A DNA stretch of 64,000 nt, taken from Clavibacter michiganensis subsp. tessellarius. GTDB lineage: Bacteria > Actinomycetota > Actinomycetes > Actinomycetales > Microbacteriaceae. The stretch covers positions 1,302,001 through 1,366,000 of the forward strand of contig NZ_CP040788.1 in NCBI RefSeq assembly GCF_021922985.1, read 5' to 3'. Position numbers and translations under genes: made by a program. The notes below the pieces were generated by a model. It was given only the letters and a program-made list of their open reading frames with translations. It ran no database searches and was not told where the DNA came from. This document shows, one piece after another, positions 8,268 through 16,040 of the stretch (position 1 is its first letter; each line of letters opens with the position of its first letter).

Positions 8268-9630
8268 GCCGGCCCGTCGGCGCCGGTCCCTGCGCGTGCG
8301 GGCCACCACCGCGGTCGCGGTCCTCGCGCTCCTGCTCGGGGTCCTCGGCGCGGTCGCGTTCGCGCTGCTGCTCCGCGGATCGCTCGAGGACGGCGTGCGC
8401 GACGCCGCGGACCGGACGCTCGAGACGGTCGCCGACGCGGTCGCGGCCGGCGGACCGCAGGCCGTGACCGACCTCGGCGACGACGACCTCGTGCAGGTGC
8501 TCGACGGCGACGGCCGGGTGATCGCGCACGGCGAGGACGCGGACGGCCCGCCGCTGTACGACGGCGAGCGGGCCGACGACGTGGTCGTCGACGGGGAGCG
8601 ACGGCTGGTGGTCGCGGGCGACGTGGAGGCCGCGGGCGACGTGACCGTGGTCGTCGCCGCGTCGCTCGAGGACGCCGACGAGGCCGTGGCCGCGGTCGTG
8701 CGCCTGCTCGCCGTGGCCGTGCCGCTGGTCGTCGCGCTCGTGGCGCTGCTGGCGTGGGTGGTCGTGGGGCGCGCGCTCCGGCCCGTGGAGCGGATCCGCC
8801 GCGACGCCGAGGCGATCGGGTCCTCCCCCGGCGACGCGCGAGCCGACGGGCGCGGCGACGCTCGCGTGCACGCCCGCGTCGACGAGCCCGGCACCGGCGA
8901 CGAGGTCGACCGCCTCGCGCGCACCCTCAACGGCATGCTCGCCCGGCTCGACGCCGCCCGGACGGCGCAGCGGCGCTTCGTCTCCGACGCGTCGCACGAG
9001 CTGCGCTCCCCGCTCGCGACCGTGCGGCAGCACGCCGAGCTCGCCCGCATCCACCCCGACCGCACGAGCCTCGCCGAGCTCGCCGACGTGGTGCTCGCGG
9101 AGGGCGCGCGGCAGGAGGAGCTCGTCGACGCGCTCCTCGTGCTCAGCCGCCTCGACGAGGGCGCCGGGCTCGACGCCCGGCCGGTGGACCTCGACGACGT
9201 GGCGCTGGAGGAGGTGGCGCGGCTGCGGGGGCGGGCGGACGTGCGGGTCGACGGATCCGGCATCCGGGCCGCCCGCGTCACCGGCGACGCGCGCCTCCTC
9301 GCGCTCGCGGTGCGCAACCTCGCGGAGAACGCCGCCCGGCACGCGGCGTCGACCGTCGCCGTCTCCACCGCGGCGACGGACGACGGCGTCGTGCTCGCGG
9401 TCGACGACGACGGGCGCGGGATCCCGGCCGCCGAGCGCGAGCGCGTGCTCGACCGGTTCGTGCGCCTCGACGAGGGCCGCGACCGGGACTCCGGCGGATC
9501 CGGGCTCGGCCTCGCCATCGTGCGCGCGGTCGCGGAGGCGCACGGCGGATCCGCGCGCGTGGAGGAGGCGCCGGGCGGCGGCGCGCGCGTGGTGCTGCGG
9601 CTGCCGGCCGCCCCGGACGACGCCGGCTGA
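8260..9630 (+). CDS. sensor histidine kinase
   Basis: A 456-residue membrane kinase, partner of the regulator it overlaps. Transmembrane helices lie near residues 14-37 and 145-170 and enclose a roughly 100-residue acidic sensor domain. A HAMP region follows (GRALRPVERIRRDAEAI). The phospho-acceptor is His246 in DASHELRSPLA; the ATPase boxes are NLAENAARHA (N), DDDGRGIP (G1) and GGSGLGLAIV (G2). The sensor has no recognised ligand fold. The neighbouring PepSY-like lipoprotein suggests that the system watches the cell envelope, which is an inference from context. Confidence 0.94.
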   Translation: MREPARRRRSLRVRATTAVAVLALLLGVLGAVAFALLLRGSLEDGVRDAADRTLETVADAVAAGGPQAVTDLGDDDLVQVLDGDGRVIAHGEDADGPPLYDGERADDVVVDGERRLVVAGDVEAAGDVTVVVAASLEDADEAVAAVVRLLAVAVPLVVALVALLAWVVVGRALRPVERIRRDAEAIGSSPGDARADGRGDARVHARVDEPGTGDEVDRLARTLNGMLARLDAARTAQRRFVSDASHELRSPLATVRQHAELARIHPDRTSLAELADVVLAEGARQEELVDALLVLSRLDEGAGLDARPVDLDDVALEEVARLRGRADVRVDGSGIRAARVTGDARLLALAVRNLAENAARHAASTVAVSTAATDDGVVLAVDDDGRGIPAAERERVLDRFVRLDEGRDRDSGGSGLGLAIVRAVAEAHGGSARVEEAPGGGARVVLRLPAAPDDAG

Positions 9631-9672
9631 CGACGGCCGACGACGGCCGACGGCCGACCTCGCCGGGCGCCG

Positions 9673-9690
9673 CTTAGGGTCCGATTAAGG
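9673..9690. promoter_or_regulatory. direct repeat resembling an OmpR/PmrA-type box
   Basis: CTTAGG-gtccg-ATTAAGG: two similar hexamers 11 bp apart, one helical turn, 23 nt before the ATG of the lipoprotein gene and just after the kinase gene. OmpR-family regulators of the PmrA type bind YTTAAK-N5-YTTAAK boxes. This is a plausible site for the adjacent regulator, unproven. Confidence 0.4.
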
Positions 9691-9712
9691 TGCCCCCGGG
9701 CAGGGTGGCCGC

Positions 9713-10336
9713 ATGACCACGCACACGACATCGACCCCCGTCCGCCGCGCCGCCCTGGCGCTCGCCCTCCCGCTCCTCGGCGGCATCGCCCTCGCCGGCT
9801 GCTCCGCCGGATCCGCCCCCGCGTCCGCCCCGGGCACCGCCCCGTCCGCCGCCTCCGCCGCCCCGACCGCGGGTGCCGGCACCGACGGCACCGGGCAGGC
9901 CCCGGCCGACGGCGCGCTCGCCGCGGCCGTCGACACCGCGATCGCCGCCGTCCCCGGCAGCGAGCTGGTGTCGGTCGACCAGGAGGCGGGCGGCACGTCG
10001 TGGGAGGTCGTCGTCGCCGAGCAGGACGGCCGCGAGCACGAGGTGCACACGGGAGCCGACGGATCCGCGGTCACGGCGGGCCCCGTCACCGACGCGGACG
10101 ACGCCGACGACCTCGCCGACACGGCGGCGCTCCTCCGCGGCGCCAGCGTCGGCCACGCGGACGCGGCCTCCGCCATGACGGGCGCCGTCGCGGGCACCGT
10201 CACCGAGCTCGCCCTCGACGAGGACGGCGGCCGGATCCTCTGGGAGGGCGACGTCGTGGACGCCTCGGGCGTCACGCACTCGGTGCGCGTCGACGCGGCC
10301 TCGGGCGAGGTCGTCGACCGGTCCGTCGAGGACTGA
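9713..10336 (+). CDS. PepSY-like envelope lipoprotein
   Basis: A 207-residue lipoprotein. Residues 1-28 are a lipoprotein signal ending in the lipobox ALAGC, with Cys at 29 the likely lipidation site. A Pro/Ala/Ser/Gly-rich linker runs to about residue 65. The rest looks like two PepSY-type repeats: AVDTAIAAVPGSELVSVDQE then WEVVVAEQDGREHEVHTGADG, and AASAMTGAVAGTVTELALDEDGG then VDASGVTHSVRVDAASGEVVD. PepSY lipoproteins beside two-component systems are usually regulated by them and may modulate extracytoplasmic enzymes. It lies 82 nt after the kinase gene behind a candidate regulator box. Confidence 0.82.
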   Translation: MTTHTTSTPVRRAALALALPLLGGIALAGCSAGSAPASAPGTAPSAASAAPTAGAGTDGTGQAPADGALAAAVDTAIAAVPGSELVSVDQEAGGTSWEVVVAEQDGREHEVHTGADGSAVTAGPVTDADDADDLADTAALLRGASVGHADAASAMTGAVAGTVTELALDEDGGRILWEGDVVDASGVTHSVRVDAASGEVVDRSVED

Positions 10337-10501
10337 CGGCCCGCGCGGGCGCCCGACGCGGCCCGCACCGGACGCAGCGACCGGCGGGACGACGACGGAG
10401 CGCACCCCCGCACCGCCCGCCGCGGGCGCTCCCGAGGCCGGGCATAGCCTGGAGCGAGAGGTCCCCATGAGGGACGCGACCCACTCCCGAGGAGGATCCC
10501 C

Positions 10502-11737
10502 ATGGACGTGCACCCCGGCGTCACCCTGCTGGACGACGACGTGCGCGACGCGCACGAGCTGTTCCGCTCGCTGCACGCGCACCCCGAGCTGTCGATGCAG
10601 GAGCACGCGACCGCCGCGGCGATCGAGGCGTACCTGGAGGCGATCGGCGCCGAGACGAGCCGCTGCGGCGGCACCGGCGTGGTCGGGATCCTCCGCAACG
10701 GCGACGGTCCCGTGGTCGCGTTCCGCGCCGACACCGACGGCCTCCCCATCCTCGAGGAGACGGGCCTCGCGCACGCGAGCCGCGACACGGGCATCGACCC
10801 GTCGGGGAAGGAGGTGCCGACGATGCACGGCTGCGGCCACGACTTCCACGTCGCCGCCGCGCTCACCACCGCCCAGGCGCTCGCCGCGAACCGCGACGCG
10901 TGGGCCGGCACGATCGTCTTCGTCTTCCAGCCCGGCGAGGAGACCGGCGAGGGCGCCCGCGCGATGCTCGCCGACGGCCTCTGGGAGAGGGCGCCGCGCC
11001 CCGAGGTGATCCTCGGCCAGCACGTCTTCCCGCTCCCCGTCGGCATGGTCGCCACGCGCGAGGGCGCGTTCATGAGCATGAGCGACTCCTGGCGCGTCAC
11101 CGTGCGGGGCCGCGGCGCGCACGGCTCGCAGCCGCAGAACTCCATCGACCCGATCGTCGCCGCCAGCGCCATCGTGCTCCGCCTGCAGACCGTGGTCGCG
11201 CGCGAGATCGACCCGCAGGCCGCGGCCGTCGTGACCGTCGGCACGTTCCAGGCGGGCACGAAGGAGAACATCATCCCCGAGCACGCGGTGCTCGGCCTCA
11301 GCATCCGGACCTTCGACCCGGCCGTGCGCGAGCGCGTGCTGGCGTCGGTGCGGCGGATCATCCTCGCGGAGGCGGCCGCGAGCGGCGCCCCGGAGCCCGA
11401 GATCGAGGAGATCGTGTCGTTCCCGCTCAACCTCAACGACCCGGAGGCGACCCGCGGCGTCGTCGCGGCGCTCACCGCGCAGCTCGGCGAGGACATGGTG
11501 AGGGAGTCGCCGCCCATCATGGGCAGCGAGGACTTCGGGATCCTCGGGGAGGCCATCGGCGTGCCCACCGTCTACTGGGCGTTCGGCGGCGTGGAGCCCG
11601 AGGCGTTCGGCGGGGCGACCCCGCCGCCCGGCAACCACACGCCGCAGTTCGCGCCCACCATGGCCGGCACGATCGAGACGGGCGTCAAGGCGGCGACGGC
11701 CGCGCTGCTCTCGCGCGTCGGCGTGGCCCGCGCGTAG
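10502..11737 (+). CDS. M20-family amidohydrolase (hippurate hydrolase-like)
   Basis: A 411-residue metallo-amidohydrolase of the M20D type that removes an acyl group from N-acyl amino acids or similar amides. Metal-binding and catalytic elements are visible: HPELSMQEHAT, FRADTDGLPI, MHGCGHDFH near residues 105-112, FVFQPGEETGEGARAM, and the late GSEDFG. The ribosome site is CCGAGGAGG before ATG at 10502. No partner gene adjoins it. The family also includes indole-3-acetyl-amino acid hydrolases, of interest in a plant-associated bacterium, but substrate cannot be read from sequence. Confidence 0.92.
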   Translation: MDVHPGVTLLDDDVRDAHELFRSLHAHPELSMQEHATAAAIEAYLEAIGAETSRCGGTGVVGILRNGDGPVVAFRADTDGLPILEETGLAHASRDTGIDPSGKEVPTMHGCGHDFHVAAALTTAQALAANRDAWAGTIVFVFQPGEETGEGARAMLADGLWERAPRPEVILGQHVFPLPVGMVATREGAFMSMSDSWRVTVRGRGAHGSQPQNSIDPIVAASAIVLRLQTVVAREIDPQAAAVVTVGTFQAGTKENIIPEHAVLGLSIRTFDPAVRERVLASVRRIILAEAAASGAPEPEIEEIVSFPLNLNDPEATRGVVAALTAQLGEDMVRESPPIMGSEDFGILGEAIGVPTVYWAFGGVEPEAFGGATPPPGNHTPQFAPTMAGTIETGVKAATAALLSRVGVARA

Positions 11738-11800
11738 GGTCGAGCCGACACGCTCCGGTTCGGCCTCTAGGCACGCTCCGCCGATCCCGTCGGATCCGCC

Positions 11801-11835
11801 GCGCCCGCCGCTCGACCCCGGTCAGCGGCGGGCGC
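11801..11835. terminator. bidirectional hairpin between convergent genes
   Basis: A perfect 12-bp stem GCGCCCGCCGCT / AGCGGCGGGCGC with an 11-nt loop lies after the M20 gene and reaches into the last codons of the convergent DoxX gene, so it can serve both. Confidence 0.6.
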
Positions 11836-12313
11836 GCCTGTTCCGCCAGGCGGACCACGCGCCGGTCGCCCAGAGCGCCCAGATCACGAGGAGCGGCTGG
11901 AACACCAGGCGGGTCGCGCGGGCGGCGTCGGTCTCCAGGCCGAACGCGGGCGTGCGGGTGACGAGCTGCGAGATGTTGCCGGGGAAGATCGCGACGAAGA
12001 ACGCGGCCACCACGAGCCCGACCCAGATCCGCCAGCGCCCGAGCAGCACGAGCGACAGGCCCAGCAGGATCTCCACGACGCCCGACGCGAGCACCACGAA
12101 GTCGGGATCCATCGGCAGCCACGTCGGCACCTGCGCCTGGAACGACTCGCGCGCGACCGTGAGGTGCCCGGTGCCCGCCATGACCAGCACGAGGCCGAGC
12201 AGGATCCGCGCGAGCGTGCGCGGGATCGAGCGCCGGCCGCCGTCCGGGGCGATGCGCGGATCCGCCGTCCGCTGATCGGCGTCGGTCGGGCGGGAGGCGG
12301 GGCGAGAGGTCAT
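11822..12313 (-). CDS. DoxX-family small membrane protein
   Basis: A 163-residue protein with four hydrophobic segments: LARILLGLVLVMAGTGHL, FVVLASGVVEILLGLSLVLL, IWVGLVVAAFFVAIFPGN and LVFQPLLVIWALWATGAW. This matches the DoxX/DoxD-like four-helix family, with the typical GxGHL early in helix 1 and FPGNISQ after helix 3. The N terminus is polar. The ATG at 12313 is chosen because the frame upstream is low-complexity Arg/Gly/Pro. Mycobacterial DoxX works in thiol and redox balance; a role here is unknown. Confidence 0.82.
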   Translation of the reverse strand: MTSRPASRPTDADQRTADPRIAPDGGRRSIPRTLARILLGLVLVMAGTGHLTVARESFQAQVPTWLPMDPDFVVLASGVVEILLGLSLVLLGRWRIWVGLVVAAFFVAIFPGNISQLVTRTPAFGLETDAARATRLVFQPLLVIWALWATGAWSAWRNRRARR

Positions 12314-12538
12314 GCCCCCAGTCTGACGCGCGGCGGATGTGCGCCCGTCGGCCAGCCGACCCGTGCGACGCCCGCGCGCGGGGGCACCGTCGGCTCGGCA
12401 AGGCGGCCCGGCGCGCCCGCCCGGCCGCCCGCCCGCCCGGCCGGCTGTTCGGCGTCCGCGCGCGGGGGCGCGGCCGACGGATACCGTCGGTGCCTCGGCC
12501 GCCGGACCGGCGGTCGCTCCCCCACGGAAAGGCCGCCC

Positions 12539-13540
12539 ATGACGCACGCGTCCCGCACCGCCGCACGGATCCTCGCCCGCACGCTCCTCCGCCGCCCGGC
12601 CCTCGCCGTGGCCGCCGGCGCCGCGGGCCTCCTCGCCCTCGTCGCCGTCTCCCCCGCCTCATCCGCCACCGCCGACGACACCGTGCCCGCTCCCACGACC
12701 GTCACCCGGTCCGCCGCCGAGGCGGCCGACGCCGTCGCCTTCTGGACGCCCGAGCGGCTCGAGGGCGCGGGCTCGCCCGAGCTCACGCGCGTGACCGGCA
12801 CCCCGACCTCGCCGGACGACACCCCGTCCGCGGACGAGCTCACCACCTCCGCCGCCCTCGAGCAGCGCCTCGCCCGCCCCGTGATCCCGGTGGCCCAGCA
12901 GGTCGACCCCGTCCCGCACATCGGTATCGTCGCGTACGTCGTGGACGGCAAGGAGATGAGCTGCACGGGCAACGCCGTCGAGTCCGCCAACGGCCTCACC
13001 GTCGCCACCGCGGGCCACTGCGCGTTCCCCGGCAAGGACCCGTCGAGGATGGTCTTCGTGCCCGGCTACATGAAGGGCCAGCCGTACACCGTGTGGCCGG
13101 TCACCTCGGTGACGCTCGCGGCGGGCTGGCGCGAGACGCTGGATCCGGCGCGCGACACGGCGTTCCTCACGGTCGGCAGCCCCGACGGGCGCACCCTCAC
13201 CGAGGCCGTCGGCGCCTCCCCCGTGGAGTTCCACCAGGGGCTCACGCACTACACGACGATCATCGGCTACCCCGCCTCGGGCCGCTTCACGGGCGACGCG
13301 CCGTTCCTCTGCAGCGGCACCGCCCGCGCCACGCACCTCGAGGGCCAGTCCGGCCAGGAGCTCGACTGCGACATGAAGGAGGGCGCGTCGGGCGCCCCGC
13401 TGTTCGACGGTTCGGGCCCCGGCGCCCGCCAGTACAGCGTGCTGTCCGGCGGACTGGAGGACCAGCCGCTCGTGGTCGCGCCCGTGTGGGACCGCGTCAT
13501 CGAGGCGGCCTACCGAGCGGCCCAGGCGCACGTCGGCTGA
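12539..13540 (+). CDS. secreted chymotrypsin-fold serine protease
   Basis: A 333-residue exported protease. The signal peptide spans about residues 1-45 (twin RR patches, then LAVAAGAAGLLALVAV and an ASSA cleavage region). The triad is His160 in TAGHC, Asp206 in RDTAFLTV and Ser284 in EGASGAP; the usual GxSGxP is GASGAP here. Cysteines flank the active site (SCTGN and GHC; FLCSG and LDCDM), giving two likely disulphides. A pro-region holds the phrase AADAVAFWTPER, also present in the protease at 19,041, so the two are paralogues. ACGGAAAGG is the ribosome site. The fold resembles chromosomal virulence-associated serine proteases of Clavibacter; a virulence role is not shown here. Confidence 0.9.
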   Translation: MTHASRTAARILARTLLRRPALAVAAGAAGLLALVAVSPASSATADDTVPAPTTVTRSAAEAADAVAFWTPERLEGAGSPELTRVTGTPTSPDDTPSADELTTSAALEQRLARPVIPVAQQVDPVPHIGIVAYVVDGKEMSCTGNAVESANGLTVATAGHCAFPGKDPSRMVFVPGYMKGQPYTVWPVTSVTLAAGWRETLDPARDTAFLTVGSPDGRTLTEAVGASPVEFHQGLTHYTTIIGYPASGRFTGDAPFLCSGTARATHLEGQSGQELDCDMKEGASGAPLFDGSGPGARQYSVLSGGLEDQPLVVAPVWDRVIEAAYRAAQAHVG

Positions 13541-13551
13541 TCCCGCGCGGG

Positions 13552-13580
13552 TCGCGCGCCCTCCCCGCGAGGGCGCGCGA
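13552..13580 (+). terminator. hairpin after the protease gene
   Basis: A perfect 12-bp stem TCGCGCGCCCTC / GAGGGCGCGCGA with a 5-nt loop, 12 nt after the stop. Part of it is repeated immediately downstream. Confidence 0.65.
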
Positions 13581-13600
13581 CCTCCCCGCGAGGGCGCGCG
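13560..13600. repeat. 20-bp direct repeat over the terminator
   Basis: CCTCCCCGCGAGGGCGCGCG occurs at 13560-13579 and again at 13581-13600, separated by one base. The second copy can rebuild an alternative hairpin, so this looks like a partial duplication of the terminator. Confidence 0.8.
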
Positions 13601-13630
13601 GTCGGGGCCGCTCGGGGCGCGTGATCCCCG

Positions 13631-14764
13631 TCAGTCGAGCACCAGCACGGCCACGATCCCGGCCGCGAACAGGAGCAGGGGCACGCCCACCGCGATGACG
13701 CCGCCCAGCGTCGGCGTCATCCGCAGTCGGCGCACCGGCCGCGGACGGGATGCGCGGTCCGGCTCCGGCAGGCCCATCGCCCGCAGCACGGCGTCGAGCG
13801 CGGACGGGTCGTCGGGATGCTCGATCGGGTCGGCGCGCCAGCGCTCCCACCGGTCGACCTTCGCGACCAGCGCGGTCGTCGCCTCGATCACGTCGCGCCA
13901 GCGCTCGGGGTCGCGCGTCACGACGTCGTCGGACGAGGTGAGCAGCAGCCGGTCGCCCACGACCTCGACGTCGAGGCCGCGCACCCGGTCGATGAGCAGG
14001 GCGAGGATGTCGGGCGTGAAGAGGTAGAGGGCGTCGCGCTCGCTGCCGGCCGGGCAGTACAGGGCGAAGTGGCGGTCGACGTCGCCCTCGAGCGACAGGC
14101 GCTGCTCCCGCTCCGGCCGCGACATCATCGTCAGCGCCCGCCGCAGGAGGCCCCGCCGCGCGATCACGCGGATGTGCGGCATCTCGTGCGCGAGCCGGAT
14201 CATCGCGTACCCGCCGAAGCGCGGCGCCCCCTCGCGCCGGCCCGCCGTGACGATCTCGTGGTTCCCGAACTCGACGCCGGGAGCCGAAGCCGGCCGCATC
14301 ACCCGGGTGAGGTCGAAGTAGCGGCGCGCGGATCCGAAGTGCCCGTCGGACATCGGCCCCGGCAGGTACGTCATGCCGTTCGCTTCGGCGAAGCGCGCGA
14401 GCCGGAGGTGCGCGCGGTAGCCGCCGCGGCGCTCGCGCGAGCGGATCACCCAGCTGCCGAAGACGACCAGCAGGATCGCGGGCAGCGCGCCGATCAGCGC
14501 CTGCCAGGCCGCCTCGCTCGCGGCATCAGGGGCGCCCTCCTGGAGGGTGTCGGCCATGATCCCCGCGAGCAGGACCACCATGAGGGCGCTCGCGCCGGCG
14601 ATGAACACCATGAGCGCGGTCCGCGCCTTCACGCCGATCCCCTCCGCCTCCGGATGCGCGCGGCGGAACCCCCGGCGGAAGGCGCGCAGGTCGCGCCGGC
14701 GGATCCGGTCGGTGAGCGGATCCGTGTCGAGCCGCGCCCGGGTGAGCGCCCGCTCGCCCGTCAC
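13631..14764 (-). CDS. membrane protein of unknown function, paralogue B
   Basis: A 377-residue protein I do not recognise. Two hydrophobic segments near residues 48-70 and 88-108 follow a basic N terminus (LDTDPLTDRIRRRDLRAFRRGF). A soluble domain of about 230 residues contains the conserved block FAEANGMTYLPGPMSDGHFG, VEFGNHEI, FGGYAMIRL, ERDALYLFTPDI, RDVIEATTALVAKVDRWERW, and a single C-terminal helix ends the protein. All these blocks recur in the gene immediately upstream. The GTG start overlaps that gene's stop by 4 nt. The tyrosine-rich FGGYAMI and the LYLFTPD phrase hint at a cytosolic alpha/beta domain, with no catalytic signature visible. Confidence 0.8.
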   Translation of the reverse strand: MTGERALTRARLDTDPLTDRIRRRDLRAFRRGFRRAHPEAEGIGVKARTALMVFIAGASALMVVLLAGIMADTLQEGAPDAASEAAWQALIGALPAILLVVFGSWVIRSRERRGGYRAHLRLARFAEANGMTYLPGPMSDGHFGSARRYFDLTRVMRPASAPGVEFGNHEIVTAGRREGAPRFGGYAMIRLAHEMPHIRVIARRGLLRRALTMMSRPEREQRLSLEGDVDRHFALYCPAGSERDALYLFTPDILALLIDRVRGLDVEVVGDRLLLTSSDDVVTRDPERWRDVIEATTALVAKVDRWERWRADPIEHPDDPSALDAVLRAMGLPEPDRASRPRPVRRLRMTPTLGGVIAVGVPLLLFAAGIVAVLVLD

Positions 14765-15924
14765 GGCAGCGTCGTGATGAGGAAGCCGGCGCCGAAGAAG
14801 GCCGCGGCGAGCGCGATCAGCAGGAGCAGGCCGACCGTCGGCCGGTTGCGGAGGCGTCGCCCCGCGGCGGCGACCCCGCGCGACCGGCGGGCGCGCCGAC
14901 GGGCCTTCCCAGGCGGCGGCACGGCGAGCGCCTCGTCGGACGCCGTGAGCACCGACGCCTCCTCGCCCTCGAGCGACAGCAGCCGGTCGTCGCGCCAGCG
15001 CTCCCAGCGGTCGACCTTGGCCATGAGGGCGGCGGTCGCGTCGATCACGTCGCGCCAGCGCGCGGGATCGAGCGTCACCATGTCGGCCGGCGAGCGCAGC
15101 AGCAGCCGGTCGCCGCGGATCTCCACGTCGAAGCCGCGCACCCGGTCGACGAGCACCGCCATCACGTCGGGCGTGAAGAGGTACAGGGCGTCGCGCTCGT
15201 ACCCCTCGGGGCAGTACAGCGCGGCGTGCCGGTCGAAGTCGCCCTCGAGCTCCAGGCGCTGGCCGCGGGCCACGTCGAGGGTCGGCGTCATGGCGCGGCG
15301 GAGGCGCGTGCGGGTCGAGATGACCTGGATGTGCGGCAGCTCGCGTCGGAGCCCGATCATCGCGTAGCCGCCGTACTGGGTGATGCCCGCGGCCTTCGAG
15401 GCGCTGCTCAGCTCGTGGTTGCCGAACTCGACCGGGCGGGCCGTGCGCGGCCGCATCACGCGCGTCACGTACACCCCGCGGGAGGCGGCCTCGCCCATGT
15501 GCGCGTCGCTGATCGGGCCCGGCACGTATTTCAGCCCGTTGACCCGGCCGAAGCGGGCGAGGCGGTAGTGGGAGCGGATCCGGCTGCGGCGTCGGCGGGT
15601 GCGGACGAGGCGCCACGCGAAGAAGACGCCGGCGCCGAACATCGGCAGCGCGAACACGGACATGCCGAGGGCGTCGCCGCGGGTCTCGGGGTCGTCCGTG
15701 AAGATCGCGCCCAGCGCGCCGGCGAGGAGCAGGACGCCGCCGAGCGGGATGGAGACGACGGCGAGGATCCCCTGGGCGATGCGGCCGAGCGCGAACAGCG
15801 GCGAGACGAGCACCGGGAACCGGGCGGTGAACTCGCGGCGGAACCGGCGGAGGTCGGCGCGGTCGATGCGGCCGGTCAGCGGCGTCGTGTCCAGCTGCGG
15901 CCGGCTGGGCGCGTGCGTCGTCAT
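14761..15924 (-). CDS. membrane protein of unknown function, paralogue A
   Basis: A 387-residue protein, first gene of a two-gene tandem duplication. The N terminus (LDTTPLTGRIDRADLRRFRREF) is followed by hydrophobic segments near residues 40-75 and 85-107, then the soluble block: FGRVNGLKYVPGPISDAHMG, VEFGNHEL, YGGYAMIGL, ERDALYLFTPDV, RDVIDATAALMAKVDRWERW. The C terminus is basic, then a hydrophobic helix (LLLLIALAAAFFGAGFLI). Topology is probably two or three N-terminal helices, a large cytoplasmic domain and one C-terminal helix. It has no informative neighbour except its paralogue. Function unknown; the domain order is clear, the family name is not. Confidence 0.8.
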   Translation of the reverse strand: MTTHAPSRPQLDTTPLTGRIDRADLRRFRREFTARFPVLVSPLFALGRIAQGILAVVSIPLGGVLLLAGALGAIFTDDPETRGDALGMSVFALPMFGAGVFFAWRLVRTRRRRSRIRSHYRLARFGRVNGLKYVPGPISDAHMGEAASRGVYVTRVMRPRTARPVEFGNHELSSASKAAGITQYGGYAMIGLRRELPHIQVISTRTRLRRAMTPTLDVARGQRLELEGDFDRHAALYCPEGYERDALYLFTPDVMAVLVDRVRGFDVEIRGDRLLLRSPADMVTLDPARWRDVIDATAALMAKVDRWERWRDDRLLSLEGEEASVLTASDEALAVPPPGKARRRARRSRGVAAAGRRLRNRPTVGLLLLIALAAAFFGAGFLITTLP

Positions 15925-16040
15925 GGATCCCCTCGTCCCGCGGCGTCGCGGCCGCGCCTCCACCGTACCGAGGGCGCCGGTCGCGATCGGGCGCGCGGAC
16001 GCCCCCAGGTCGGGCGGCACGGCGACGCGCGGCGCGGCCC

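Noticed and set aside
4923..9731. A very long open frame on the minus strand opposite several rightward genes
   Set aside because: It is an antisense shadow caused by high GC and few stop codons; it is Arg/Asp/Ala-rich low complexity, while the plus-strand genes have clear families and ribosome sites.
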